From: a bacterium
GTDB taxonomy: Bacteria; 4484-113; JAGGVC01
DNA: 64,000 nt
Direction of reading: 5' to 3'
Assembly (NCBI GenBank): GCA_039961635.1
Contig: JABRWB010000031.1
Coordinates: forward strand, 1-64,000
Position numbers and translations under genes: made by a program. This document shows positions 53,057 through 60,649 of this stretch, piece by piece (position 1 is the stretch's first letter; each line of letters opens with the position of its first letter). The notes beneath the pieces were generated by a model that was not told the origin of the DNA, searched no databases, and saw only the letters and a list, made by a program, of their open reading frames with translations.

Positions 53057-53710
53057 TCAGTGAATCGTCCCGATGATTTCGTCGTAATTCGAAGGCACCA
53101 CATGCCTGCCGAGTTCCCAGACGTCCTTTCCGTGGGCGGGATAACTTTTGCGTAGCGGATGGCCGTCGTAATGCGGCGGAAGGAGAATCCGACGCAAATC
53201 CGGATGCCCCAAAAAATCTACGCCGAAAAGGTCGAAAACCTCGCGCTCGTGCCATTCCGCAGTCGAAAACAAATCCGCAACACTCGGCGCGGAGGGATCG
53301 TCTTCCGGCAGCACGAGGTAAACGTAAAACCGCGTTTTTAGCCGGAAAGAGTAAAGATCGTAGCTGACGTAAAAGAACCGCTCGTGCGTCTGCTCGTTTT
53401 TGTGCCACTCCGCGCCGGCAATCTGCGACAGGTATTTAAACTCAAGTTCTTGCTCGTCGCGCAAAAACAAAAGCACTTCACGCAGCGCTTCCGGTGCAAC
53501 CTCCACGCGGATTTCGTTTCTAAATTGGCGAACATCTTTTATCGCGGAGCCGTGCGCCGCCTTCAGCCTCGCGAGCGTATTTTCCGCCGCGGCTTTGGAC
53601 TCGTCCTCGTAATTCCTGACGACGACCTCCGCGCCAAGCTCGCCGCGGCGGTTGGGCCTGCCCCATTTGACCTGTTCACTCGGCTTCATTCCGCTGCGAT
53701 TGCCGGACAC
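53057..53710 (-). CDS. nuoC: NADH-quinone oxidoreductase subunit C
   Basis: NuoC is a structural peripheral-arm subunit with no cluster. The conserved signature EWHEREVFDLFGVDF is present near residue 150. The 217-residue reading begins at a GTG sharing one base with the nuoB stop; a later ATG (53689) is the alternative start. The N-terminal 60 residues are weakly conserved, as usual. Confidence 0.93.
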   Translation of the reverse strand: MSGNRSGMKPSEQVKWGRPNRRGELGAEVVVRNYEDESKAAAENTLARLKAAHGSAIKDVRQFRNEIRVEVAPEALREVLLFLRDEQELEFKYLSQIAGAEWHKNEQTHERFFYVSYDLYSFRLKTRFYVYLVLPEDDPSAPSVADLFSTAEWHEREVFDLFGVDFLGHPDLRRILLPPHYDGHPLRKSYPAHGKDVWELGRHVVPSNYDEIIGTIH

Positions 53711-54243
53711 TATTCTTTGCCCTCCCTGAGCGCAACCATTTCGGGATCGGGCACGCCGCGGTTCTTGATCTTGATTTCATAGTCCGGGTTGACGATTTTC
53801 TTTTGAAGTTTCATCAACCCGTCAAGAAGCATCTCCGGACGCGGCGGGCAGCCCGGCACGTAAATATCCACGGGAATTATGTTGTCCACACCGTGGACGA
53901 TCGTGTACGTCTGAAAAACGCCGCCGCTGGATGCGCACGCTCCCATCGAGATCACCCATTTCGGCTCGGGCATCTGGTCGTAAAGGTGCCGGATTATAGG
54001 CGCCATCTTCCAGGAAAGCCTGCCGGGCACGATAAGCAAATCCGCCTGCCGTGGACTTGAGCGGAATACTTCGCTTCCGAACCGGCTAATGTCGAAATTG
54101 GACGCGCTTGTGCTCATCATTTCGATCGCGCAGCACGCGAGACCGAAACCCATCGGCCACAGCGAATTGGCCCGCGCCCAGTTCATCATCTTCTTCACGG
54201 TTGTGAAGACGACGCTGCTTCCGAGTATGTCTTCCAGTGCCAT
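53710..54243 (-). CDS. nuoB: NADH-quinone oxidoreductase subunit B
   Basis: NuoB carries cluster N2, the last cluster before quinone. The four ligands are seen in [19 protein letters not shown] and VPGCPPRP. The 177-residue length is normal. GGAG lies about nine bases upstream. A 115-base gap with a GC-rich hairpin separates it from nuoA. Confidence 0.96.
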   Translation of the reverse strand: MALEDILGSSVVFTTVKKMMNWARANSLWPMGFGLACCAIEMMSTSASNFDISRFGSEVFRSSPRQADLLIVPGRLSWKMAPIIRHLYDQMPEPKWVISMGACASSGGVFQTYTIVHGVDNIIPVDIYVPGCPPRPEMLLDGLMKLQKKIVNPDYEIKIKNRGVPDPEMVALREGKE

Positions 54244-54296
54244 TTATGTATCTCCGCACTGCGCCTTGCGGCGCCGCGCTTGTGAAACTTTTTACA

Positions 54297-54317
54297 CGGG
54301 CGGACGCATGCCGCCCG
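54297..54317. other. GC-rich hairpin between nuoA and nuoB
   Basis: CGGGCGG-N7-CCGCCCG forms a 7-bp stem in the unusually long nuoA-nuoB spacer (115 bases). It may be an attenuator, a processing site or a leftover repeat; it differs from the REP element. Confidence 0.4.
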
Positions 54318-54358
54318 GACATGCTGCCTCCGCGGCGCGCCAATGACGAATCCGCGGT

Positions 54359-54736
54359 TTACTTCCAGTCGAATGCTCCCTTGCCGATCAAGTACAGGTA
54401 TCCGACGAGCAAAATCGCCAGAAAAACCACCATCTCGATATACCAGAACGCGGTGAAGCCGCTTGCACGATAGCTTTGGAACGAAATCGCCCACGGCCAG
54501 AGGAACACCGCCTCGACGTCGAACAGGACGAAGAGGATTGAAACGAGATAAAACTTGATCGGGTACCGCTCCGGCCCCGCTCCTTCGCTTGGCAAGCCGC
54601 ACTCGTACGGTTCCTCGAATACCGCCGCCTTGCCGCGGCCGCGAGGGGAAAGAAGGTGCGAAAGGCCGATTATGATCAGCGCAAGGCCGACCATAATCAC
54701 GAAGTAAATCAGGATTGGAACGAAATCGAGAAGCAC
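54359..54736 (-). CDS. nuoA: NADH-quinone oxidoreductase subunit A
   Basis: NuoA is a three-helix membrane subunit at the joint of complex I. It has the family motifs EPYECG and FYLVSILFVLFDVE. 125 residues. Translation starts at GTG with GGAG nearby. It is the first gene of the 14-gene operon that continues without interruption to nuoN. Confidence 0.96.
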   Translation of the reverse strand: MLLDFVPILIYFVIMVGLALIIIGLSHLLSPRGRGKAAVFEEPYECGLPSEGAGPERYPIKFYLVSILFVLFDVEAVFLWPWAISFQSYRASGFTAFWYIEMVVFLAILLVGYLYLIGKGAFDWK

Positions 54737-54768
54737 GCAAGCTCCGTTATTCGGCTGAAAGCCGTCGG

Positions 54769-54777
54769 ATTATAGCA
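54769..54777 (-). promoter_or_regulatory. nuo operon promoter (extended -10)
   Basis: TGC-TATAAT on the minus strand, about 32 bases before the nuoA GTG. Right after the start site is a 5-bp hairpin CGGCT-N3-AGCCG in the leader. No clear -35. Confidence 0.6.
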
Positions 54778-54858
54778 AGACGGCGGCTCTCCGGCAAGCG
54801 AACTCCTGCACCGCAATCGCTTGCTAAAGCGTATCAATTGCAAGAAACGAAATTCGAA

Positions 54859-55872
54859 CTAGTCAACCAGGTTTTCATGAAAAATCTGGCTGATGGACTG
54901 GTCTTCGAAACAGTTCTTGATCGCTCTGGCGAATATGCCGGCGGTTGACACCACTTCCACCTTGTTCGAGCGGCGGTGCAGCGGGATCGTGTCCGTGACG
55001 ACCACTTTTTTTATCGGACTGGCGTCAAGCCTGGAATACGCGTTTCCGCTCATCAGCCCGTGCGTAGCGTAAACGTGGACTTCCTTTGCGCCGCGGCGGG
55101 TCAACTCCTCCGCCCCGTTTGTGACGCTGCCCGCCGTGTCGATCATATCGTCAAAGATGACCGCCGTTTTGCCCTTAACGTCTCCGATGACCTCAAGAAC
55201 TTCGCTCACGTTCGGCTCGGGACGGCGCTTGGCGATAATGGCCAGAGGCACTTTCAATCCATAGAAGCGTTCGATCTTGTTTGTAACTTCGTTCGCGCGC
55301 TGCACGCCCCCGACATCCGGAGATACAACGATCATGTCGCTGTGGACCAAACCATGCTGGTGCATCGCGCCTACCAAATTGTTGATCGCGGTCAGATTGT
55401 CCACCGGAAGATTGAAAAATCCCTGGATTGAGTTCGAATGCAAATCCATGCACAAAACGCGGCTCGCTTCGCAGGATTCGATCAAGTTTGCAACAAGGCG
55501 CGCGGTTATCGGCTCGCGCGGCTGGACTTTTTTGTCCTGGCGCGAGTAGCCGTAATAAGGAATAACCGGGTAGACGCGACGCGCGCTGGCTCTGCGCAAC
55601 GCGTCCATAATAATCAGCAGCTCCATAAGATTGTCGTTGACCGGGTTGCAGGTGGACTGGATTACGAAAACGTCCAGACCTCGCATGCTTTCGTCTATTT
55701 TCACTTGGATTTCGCCGTCGGAGAAGCGTCCCACCTTGACCTTTCCCAGCTCAACACCAAGCTTCTTGGCTATCTTTCTGGCGAGCGGAAGGTTTGAATT
55801 GCCGGCAATAATCTTCATCTCGCGAACGGAAAAAACGGGGCCGTTGTCAAGTCCTTTGCTTTTACGAACCAT
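54859..55872 (-). CDS. prs: Ribose-phosphate pyrophosphokinase
   Basis: Prs makes PRPP from ribose-5-phosphate and ATP. It has the PRPP/ATP motifs SDGEIQVKI, DLHSNSIQGFF, VVSPDVGGVQRA and the PRPP loop DDMIDTAGSV. I use the ATG at 55872, which overlaps the glmU stop by 11 bases and has GGGGG about nine bases upstream. The family's usual first residues (MKIIAGN) begin 18 codons later at 55818, which is an alternative start without a Shine-Dalgarno. The glmU-prs order is known from Firmicutes and other groups. Confidence 0.94.
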   Translation of the reverse strand: MVRKSKGLDNGPVFSVREMKIIAGNSNLPLARKIAKKLGVELGKVKVGRFSDGEIQVKIDESMRGLDVFVIQSTCNPVNDNLMELLIIMDALRRASARRVYPVIPYYGYSRQDKKVQPREPITARLVANLIESCEASRVLCMDLHSNSIQGFFNLPVDNLTAINNLVGAMHQHGLVHSDMIVVSPDVGGVQRANEVTNKIERFYGLKVPLAIIAKRRPEPNVSEVLEVIGDVKGKTAVIFDDMIDTAGSVTNGAEELTRRGAKEVHVYATHGLMSGNAYSRLDASPIKKVVVTDTIPLHRRSNKVEVVSTAGIFARAIKNCFEDQSISQIFHENLVD

Positions 55873-57301
55873 CAGCTTCTTCCCCCTTTTCTCCGGAATC
55901 AGGGATTGCGCCGGCTTTGGCCGCCTTTTCCCTGCTCCTTGCCATGCTTTCACGCAACCGTCTCGCGTAACCGGATTTATTCACCTGGCGGCCGCGCCCG
56001 ACGGCGAGGTCATCCGGCGGAACGTCCTCTGTAATAACGCTTCCAGCCGCAACGTACCCGCCCTTTCGGATAATGCGAGGGGCGATGATGGTGGAATTCG
56101 AGCCCACGAATACGTCATCCTCGATAGTCGTCTGATGCTTGTTCACACCGTCGTAATTGCAGGTAATTGTTCCAGCCCCAATATTCACCCTTTCGCCGAT
56201 TACCGCGTCGCCGACGTATGAAAGATGCGGAATCTTGGAGCCCCTGCCGACACGGGCCTTTTTGATTTCAACAAAGTCGCCCAGCTTGACATCGTCCTCA
56301 AGCACTGTTTCCGGCCGTACGTTGCAGAATGGACCGATTTTTACTCTATTACCAACACTTGCCCGGTTGACTGTGCTCTTAAGAATTTCGCACCCGTCGC
56401 CGATGGACGAGCGGTCTATGTAGCTGTCTGGACCGATTTTGCATCCCGCGCCGATGGTCGTGTTTCCAAGCAGGCATGTGCCCGGCATAATCACGGTGTC
56501 GGGTGCGATTGTCACCGCGGCCTCGACATAGCAGGTTTCGGGGCGTATAAAGCTGACTCCATCCAACAAATGCCGGGAAATTATCCGGCGTTGGGCTTCG
56601 GCTTCCGCCGCCGCCAGATCCGCGCGCGTGTTGATCCCCGCGATCTCCCAAGAATCCTGCACCGGGCATATCAGCGCCTTGCGGGTGGAAATAACGTCGG
56701 TGAGATACATTTCGCCCTTGGCGTTCTCGGTGCTGACGCCCGAAAGCTCGCTCCAGATTCCGTTGAGCGCCAGTACGTAAATCCCGCTGTTGACCTCGCG
56801 GTTCTCCCGCTCGCTCGGTTTCGCGTCCTTTTCCTCGATAATCCTGTCGACGCGGTTTCCGGATCGCACTATACGGCCGTATCCGGTGGGATCGCCTATG
56901 ATTGCAGCCAGCACGACCGCTTTGACATCCTTGGCGACGCCCTCGAACATTTCAACGGCATCGAGCAGCGTCTCCGGCCTGATAAATGGCGTATCGCCTG
57001 ATATCAACAAAATTTCCTTTACCCGCGGGTCAAGCACGGATTTCGAGGAAAGCAGCGCATCCGCGGTGCCTCTCGGGTGCTCCTGCAGCGCCCAGTCCAC
57101 CCCTTGAAAATGCTCCTTCAGGAATTCGTTGTGAGGGCCGTAAACGACAATAATTTGCAAGGGATTGAGTACGCGCGCGGCATCCAGCACCCATCCCAGT
57201 ATGGGTTTTCCGGCGAGTTTGTGAAGCAGTTTCGGCGTATCGGACTTGAAGCGGGTGGATAGCCCGCCAGCAAGCACAACGACGGCGAGATTATCGTGCA
57301 A
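55862..57301 (-). CDS. glmU: Bifunctional N-acetylglucosamine-1-phosphate uridyltransferase/glucosamine-1-phosphate acetyltransferase
   Basis: GlmU makes UDP-GlcNAc for peptidoglycan and LPS. The N-terminal nucleotidyltransferase shows LAGGLSTRFKSDTPKLLH and a GDTPF metal site (residues about 100-104). The C-terminal left-handed beta-helix shows hexapeptide repeats and the acetyl-CoA region CNYDGVNKHQT. The 479-residue length is normal. Start is TTG with GGAG seven bases upstream. A TGG-TATAAT extended -10 lies about 32 bases further. Confidence 0.95.
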   Translation of the reverse strand: MHDNLAVVVLAGGLSTRFKSDTPKLLHKLAGKPILGWVLDAARVLNPLQIIVVYGPHNEFLKEHFQGVDWALQEHPRGTADALLSSKSVLDPRVKEILLISGDTPFIRPETLLDAVEMFEGVAKDVKAVVLAAIIGDPTGYGRIVRSGNRVDRIIEEKDAKPSERENREVNSGIYVLALNGIWSELSGVSTENAKGEMYLTDVISTRKALICPVQDSWEIAGINTRADLAAAEAEAQRRIISRHLLDGVSFIRPETCYVEAAVTIAPDTVIMPGTCLLGNTTIGAGCKIGPDSYIDRSSIGDGCEILKSTVNRASVGNRVKIGPFCNVRPETVLEDDVKLGDFVEIKKARVGRGSKIPHLSYVGDAVIGERVNIGAGTITCNYDGVNKHQTTIEDDVFVGSNSTIIAPRIIRKGGYVAAGSVITEDVPPDDLAVGRGRQVNKSGYARRLRESMARSREKAAKAGAIPDSGEKGEEADGS

Positions 57302-57332
57302 TTCGATGCTCCGGGAGTGTTAAAAGCGCGGA

Positions 57333-57341
57333 ATTATACCA
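57333..57341 (-). promoter_or_regulatory. glmU-prs promoter (extended -10)
   Basis: TGG-TATAAT on the minus strand, hexamer at 57338-57333. Leader length about 25 bases. Confidence 0.6.
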
Positions 57342-57388
57342 CGCTTCCATTGGACTTCGCCGCGGCGTTTTCATACGCGCTTCGTTCG

Positions 57389-58240
57389 TCATCGCCCGGT
57401 TTGCGGAGGATGTTGCGCCGGTTCCGGCGTCTTGATTCGATAGACGCGCGTACCCGCGGCGAGGTCGTGCCACGTCGCAACGTCCGGCCTGAACATTCCC
57501 CAAAGGCTTCCAAGATAAAGCACCTTGCTGCCCAGCCAGTAGACGATATAACGGAGTAGGCTTGCACCCCAACCGATCGGGCGTCCGTCCGCGCGGCACA
57601 CCCGGATGCCTAGCGCGAACTTTCCCGGAGTCTGCCCGCCCATCGCGTGGAATATCCAGTAATAGGCCAGAAAAATCGCTCCGGTCAAAAGTGCAATCGT
57701 CATCGAGTGCTGCAAAAATTCGCCGACCGTCCCCGAGAATATTCTTGACGGGTCGTTGGAAAAAACCGCCGACATATAATCCTTGAAAAACCTGTCGAAT
57801 TCGTCGGGCGTTTTGAACTGGAATTCGGAATCCAAATCGGTAAGTCTGAGCGCGATGAATAAAACGAAACGAAGAATAATAAAATCGATGATAAACGCTC
57901 CAACCCGCGCTCCGAACGAAGCAACCTCCAGACGGGAAGTCAACTGTCCGGGCGCCGACGGCTCCGGCGGAGGGGAATAATGCTGCGGCTCGCGGAATTC
58001 GGTCGCGTCCCAGGCGGGCGGTTGTGGCATTTCCGTTTGCGTTTCGCCATGGGGGGAACCAAAATCCGGCGGAGAATCTTCAACGGGATGCTCTTTTTGT
58101 TCCTCGGCAGAATCCGATGGAGGAACATTGTGCTGCGCAGGGGGAGGCGACGGTACCGCAATAAATCTGGCCCCGCAGTTGAAGCAGAACGCCGCTTCGT
58201 CCGGATTTTGCGCGCCGCAACGAGAACAATAAACGCTCAT
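57389..58240 (-). CDS. Zinc-ribbon RDD-family membrane protein
   Basis: The 283-residue protein starts with a zinc ribbon CSRCGAQNP...CFNCGARF, followed by a Pro-rich linker to about residue 110 and then an RDD domain with several transmembrane segments (FIIDFIILRFVLFIAL, IALLTGAIFLAYYWIF, GGQTPGKFALGIRVCRADG). RDD proteins are poorly characterised, sometimes acting as ion or small-molecule exporters. Its ATG overlaps the preceding gene's stop (ATGA), so the two are probably translationally coupled. Confidence 0.85.
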   Translation of the reverse strand: MSVYCSRCGAQNPDEAAFCFNCGARFIAVPSPPPAQHNVPPSDSAEEQKEHPVEDSPPDFGSPHGETQTEMPQPPAWDATEFREPQHYSPPPEPSAPGQLTSRLEVASFGARVGAFIIDFIILRFVLFIALRLTDLDSEFQFKTPDEFDRFFKDYMSAVFSNDPSRIFSGTVGEFLQHSMTIALLTGAIFLAYYWIFHAMGGQTPGKFALGIRVCRADGRPIGWGASLLRYIVYWLGSKVLYLGSLWGMFRPDVATWHDLAAGTRVYRIKTPEPAQHPPQTGR

Positions 58241-59157
58241 GACGCGCCGATATTACCACGAACGCTCTGTTCGGTCGGCGTCAGCACGACCCCGAACCGG
58301 CTGCGCGCATATTCGATGAAATCCGCCATCGCCTCGTCGTTCGCTCGATCATCGGCCGACGCCAGGAATCCGACGATCTCAATTTCGTCGAACAGGCTGT
58401 ACTCCGAGCCGGGCGTCCCCCATCCCAGTAGGTAATAGGATTCGAAAACTCCGTCGCTTTCGCGGTCCACCGGGATGTACGTAAAATCGCCCGGTTCCGG
58501 TTTGTCGAGCCGTACGTTCCTCATCGGCTTTCGCGAAAAGTAATTTTGTGGGTAACCTGTTTCATAAGGGATATAGCCCCATGTAACAAGTGCATCTGTC
58601 CCGTCGCCGCCCGACAGCCTGCCGGGGTAGCTTCCCTTTCCCTTTCCGTCGAAGTAATCTTCCAGCGCCTGCTGAATCAGGAACAGATTCGCCCGGCATT
58701 TAAGCTCCTTGCTGCCCGTGTCGTTCCAATCTCGCGATGTGAATAGGTACAGCCCTCGCCTGCCCTCCGCGAATGTGGAGTATCTCACGTCGGAAAAAGC
58801 CTCGATTCGCCAACCTGAAGATTCCCGGATTAAATAATAAAAAACTTGGTCGTTTTCAAATTGAGCTTGGACAAGCGCGAATCTGCCTTCTTCGAGAATG
58901 GACGGCTCTTCGAGCGAATAGCCGGACTCTGCGAGCGCTTCCTTCCGGCCGAGCAAATACACATTCACTAACCGCACATTGGAAAGAATCGCAGCTCGGA
59001 AAGCGTCCGAAAACAGCTTTTCCGCGCCCGGAAAATCGGATGCCGCGATTCTGTCGAGATGGATTTCGACTATTTCCGCCGGCCCAGGGATCGCGCAGAA
59101 TGCGTGCGATGCGAAGAGCGAAAGCAATATGGCAGCGGCGAATATTGAGCGGATCAC
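58237..59157 (-). CDS. Secreted protein with a pseudopilin-like C-terminal domain
   Basis: This 306-residue exported protein has a signal peptide (MIRSIFAAAILLSLFASHAF, cleavage near residue 22). An N-terminal region of about 130 residues (LVNVYLLGRKEALAE, DVRYSTFAEGRRGLYLFTSRDW) is unassigned. The C-terminal part reads like a type II secretion pseudopilin head: CRANLFLIQQALEDYF, GSYPGRL, YPQNYFSRKPMRN, PGDFTYIP and GWGTPGSE. No prepilin cleavage site precedes it, so it is not a pseudopilin itself. It might interact with a secretion or pilus system. Translation begins at GTG 59157, directly after a TAAAAT box (six bases), so the message looks leaderless. Confidence 0.6.
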   Translation of the reverse strand: MIRSIFAAAILLSLFASHAFCAIPGPAEIVEIHLDRIAASDFPGAEKLFSDAFRAAILSNVRLVNVYLLGRKEALAESGYSLEEPSILEEGRFALVQAQFENDQVFYYLIRESSGWRIEAFSDVRYSTFAEGRRGLYLFTSRDWNDTGSKELKCRANLFLIQQALEDYFDGKGKGSYPGRLSGGDGTDALVTWGYIPYETGYPQNYFSRKPMRNVRLDKPEPGDFTYIPVDRESDGVFESYYLLGWGTPGSEYSLFDEIEIVGFLASADDRANDEAMADFIEYARSRFGVVLTPTEQSVRGNIGAS

Positions 59158-59163
59158 GCGCCG

Positions 59164-59169
59164 ATTTTA
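59164..59169 (-). promoter_or_regulatory. -10 box for a leaderless transcript
   Basis: TAAAAT on the minus strand, six bases before the GTG at 59157, in the 57-base divergent spacer with mreC. Confidence 0.45.
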
Positions 59170-59200
59170 TCTTATTTCCGAACGGCGGTCGGAAGCCGTT

Positions 59201-59209
59201 TGATAAACT
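59201..59209 (+). promoter_or_regulatory. Extended -10 for mreC (leaderless or near-leaderless)
   Basis: TGA-TAAACT ends five bases before the GTG at 59215. Confidence 0.45.
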
Positions 59210-59214
59210 AAGCC

Positions 59215-60102
59215 GTGCTCCGACGAAGACGCCCCAGACTGGTCCAGCCCGGCGAAAGAAGGCAATCCGAACCGCGCGGAGTTTACTTCGCGGCGGTTGC
59301 GCTGGTGCTGGCGATTGTCGTGTCGACCGCTTTCGAGGCCGCGGGAAGGCACAATCCGGTCGGCTCCGCGATCGTAGGCGTGGCAACGCCGGTGATTACC
59401 TTGGTGCGCGCAGTCGTGGACGGTGTGGCGAGCCTTGGATACATATTCAGGCTTAAGCCGATAGCTGCTGACAACGAGCGGCTGGAAAACGAAAACGCAT
59501 TGCTGAAAAAAAGAGTTGCAGAACTGGAGGCTGCGGAGGCTGAGGCCTCAAGGCTAAGAAAACTTCTGAAGCTGCCCGAACTTGCCAGATACAAATTCGT
59601 CTCGGCCAGGGTGATTGGGCGCTCGCTCGAACTATGGTTCGATTCGATTTGGATCGATCGCGGCACGCGCGACGGAATCGCTCAAGGCGATCTGGTGCTG
59701 GCCGCAGGCGGCCTGGCCGGCGAAATAGAAACGGCGGATCGCGACAAATCCAAGGTCAGACTTTTATTCAATCCCGACTTCGCAATAGGCGCCGTCACTT
59801 CGGTGTCCGGCAGCCAGGGAGTCGTAAAGTCGGGCGTCCGGGAGCGCATCGAGCTGGTGAACACGCTTCGCCTGGATTTCGTGCCGAAAAGGAACAAGAT
59901 TTCGGTCGGCGAAAAGGTGTATACAAGCGGACTTACCCAGGGCAAGCCGCGAGGCGTTTACATCGGAACAGTCGGAAAAGTTATCAGCGAAGCGAACAAG
60001 CAGACGCAAACGATAGAAGTCGAGCCGGGAGCCGACCTCGGCTCGCTGGAGGAGGTTGCAGTACTCGCAACCGGCGGAACCGGAGGCCATGTTGGACCAT
60101 AA
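59215..60102 (+). CDS. mreC: Cell shape-determining protein MreC
   Basis: MreC is a membrane-anchored scaffold of the elongasome that couples MreB to peptidoglycan synthesis. A short basic N-terminus, one transmembrane segment (about residues 23-41), a coiled coil (NERLENENALLKKRVAELEA region) and two beta domains with WFDSIWIDRGTRDGI and GLTQGKPRGVYIG are present. 295 residues. It starts with GTG just behind an extended -10 and opens the mreC-mreD-mrdA operon. mreB is not in this window. Confidence 0.93.
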   Translation: MLRRRRPRLVQPGERRQSEPRGVYFAAVALVLAIVVSTAFEAAGRHNPVGSAIVGVATPVITLVRAVVDGVASLGYIFRLKPIAADNERLENENALLKKRVAELEAAEAEASRLRKLLKLPELARYKFVSARVIGRSLELWFDSIWIDRGTRDGIAQGDLVLAAGGLAGEIETADRDKSKVRLLFNPDFAIGAVTSVSGSQGVVKSGVRERIELVNTLRLDFVPKRNKISVGEKVYTSGLTQGKPRGVYIGTVGKVISEANKQTQTIEVEPGADLGSLEEVAVLATGGTGGHVGP

Positions 60103-60649
60103 TGCGCGTATGCCTAAAGAGGATCCATGGCCGGCGATTGCAAGGTCAACATTCGCTGTCGGCTCGTCGCTGATCGCGCTGATACTGATTAACAACTCGA
60201 ATCCGCAAATTGCAAAGGGGTTCGACCTTCCGCTCGCGGTTCTTCTTGCTGTAGCCATTTTCGTCAGTCCGAACGTTTCAATCGTGCTCGGCTTGTTCGC
60301 CGGACTGGTTGCGGATTCATTCGGCGATCATCTGTTTTTGTTGCACACAATTTTTTACTGCTTCCCGGCGCTGGTTGTGCTCACGCTGGGAGATGCACTG
60401 GTTGCAAAAACCTGGCAGGTGGGCATCGCGTTGTTCATCGCGCTGGATCTAGTAAAATTTTTCGTCCAGTATGCGCTTCTGTTCTTTCTTGGCCACGGCG
60501 ACTGGCCTGTCGTCCTTTTATCCGTCAACTACTACGGCACCATTTGGGCGGGAGTGCTGGTTGGGATTTTCTGGCGTTCCGCCGGGACATGGCTGTCGGG
60601 AATTCGGGAAACCGCCGTAGTGAGGAGGGGCAGGTTTGGCCGCTCCTAA
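60089..60649 (+). CDS. mreD: MreD-like rod-shape membrane protein
   Basis: MreD is a small multi-pass partner of MreC. This about 186-residue protein has four or five hydrophobic segments (for example LAVLLAVAIFVSPNVSIVLGL) but little sequence conservation, as usual for MreD. The call rests on its position between mreC and mrdA. The start is uncertain: ATG at 60089 or TTG at 60092 (GGAGG five bases upstream), both overlapping the mreC end, or ATG at 60110. It overlaps the next gene by 14 bases. Confidence 0.8.
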   Translation: MLDHNARMPKEDPWPAIARSTFAVGSSLIALILINNSNPQIAKGFDLPLAVLLAVAIFVSPNVSIVLGLFAGLVADSFGDHLFLLHTIFYCFPALVVLTLGDALVAKTWQVGIALFIALDLVKFFVQYALLFFLGHGDWPVVLLSVNYYGTIWAGVLVGIFWRSAGTWLSGIRETAVVRRGRFGRS

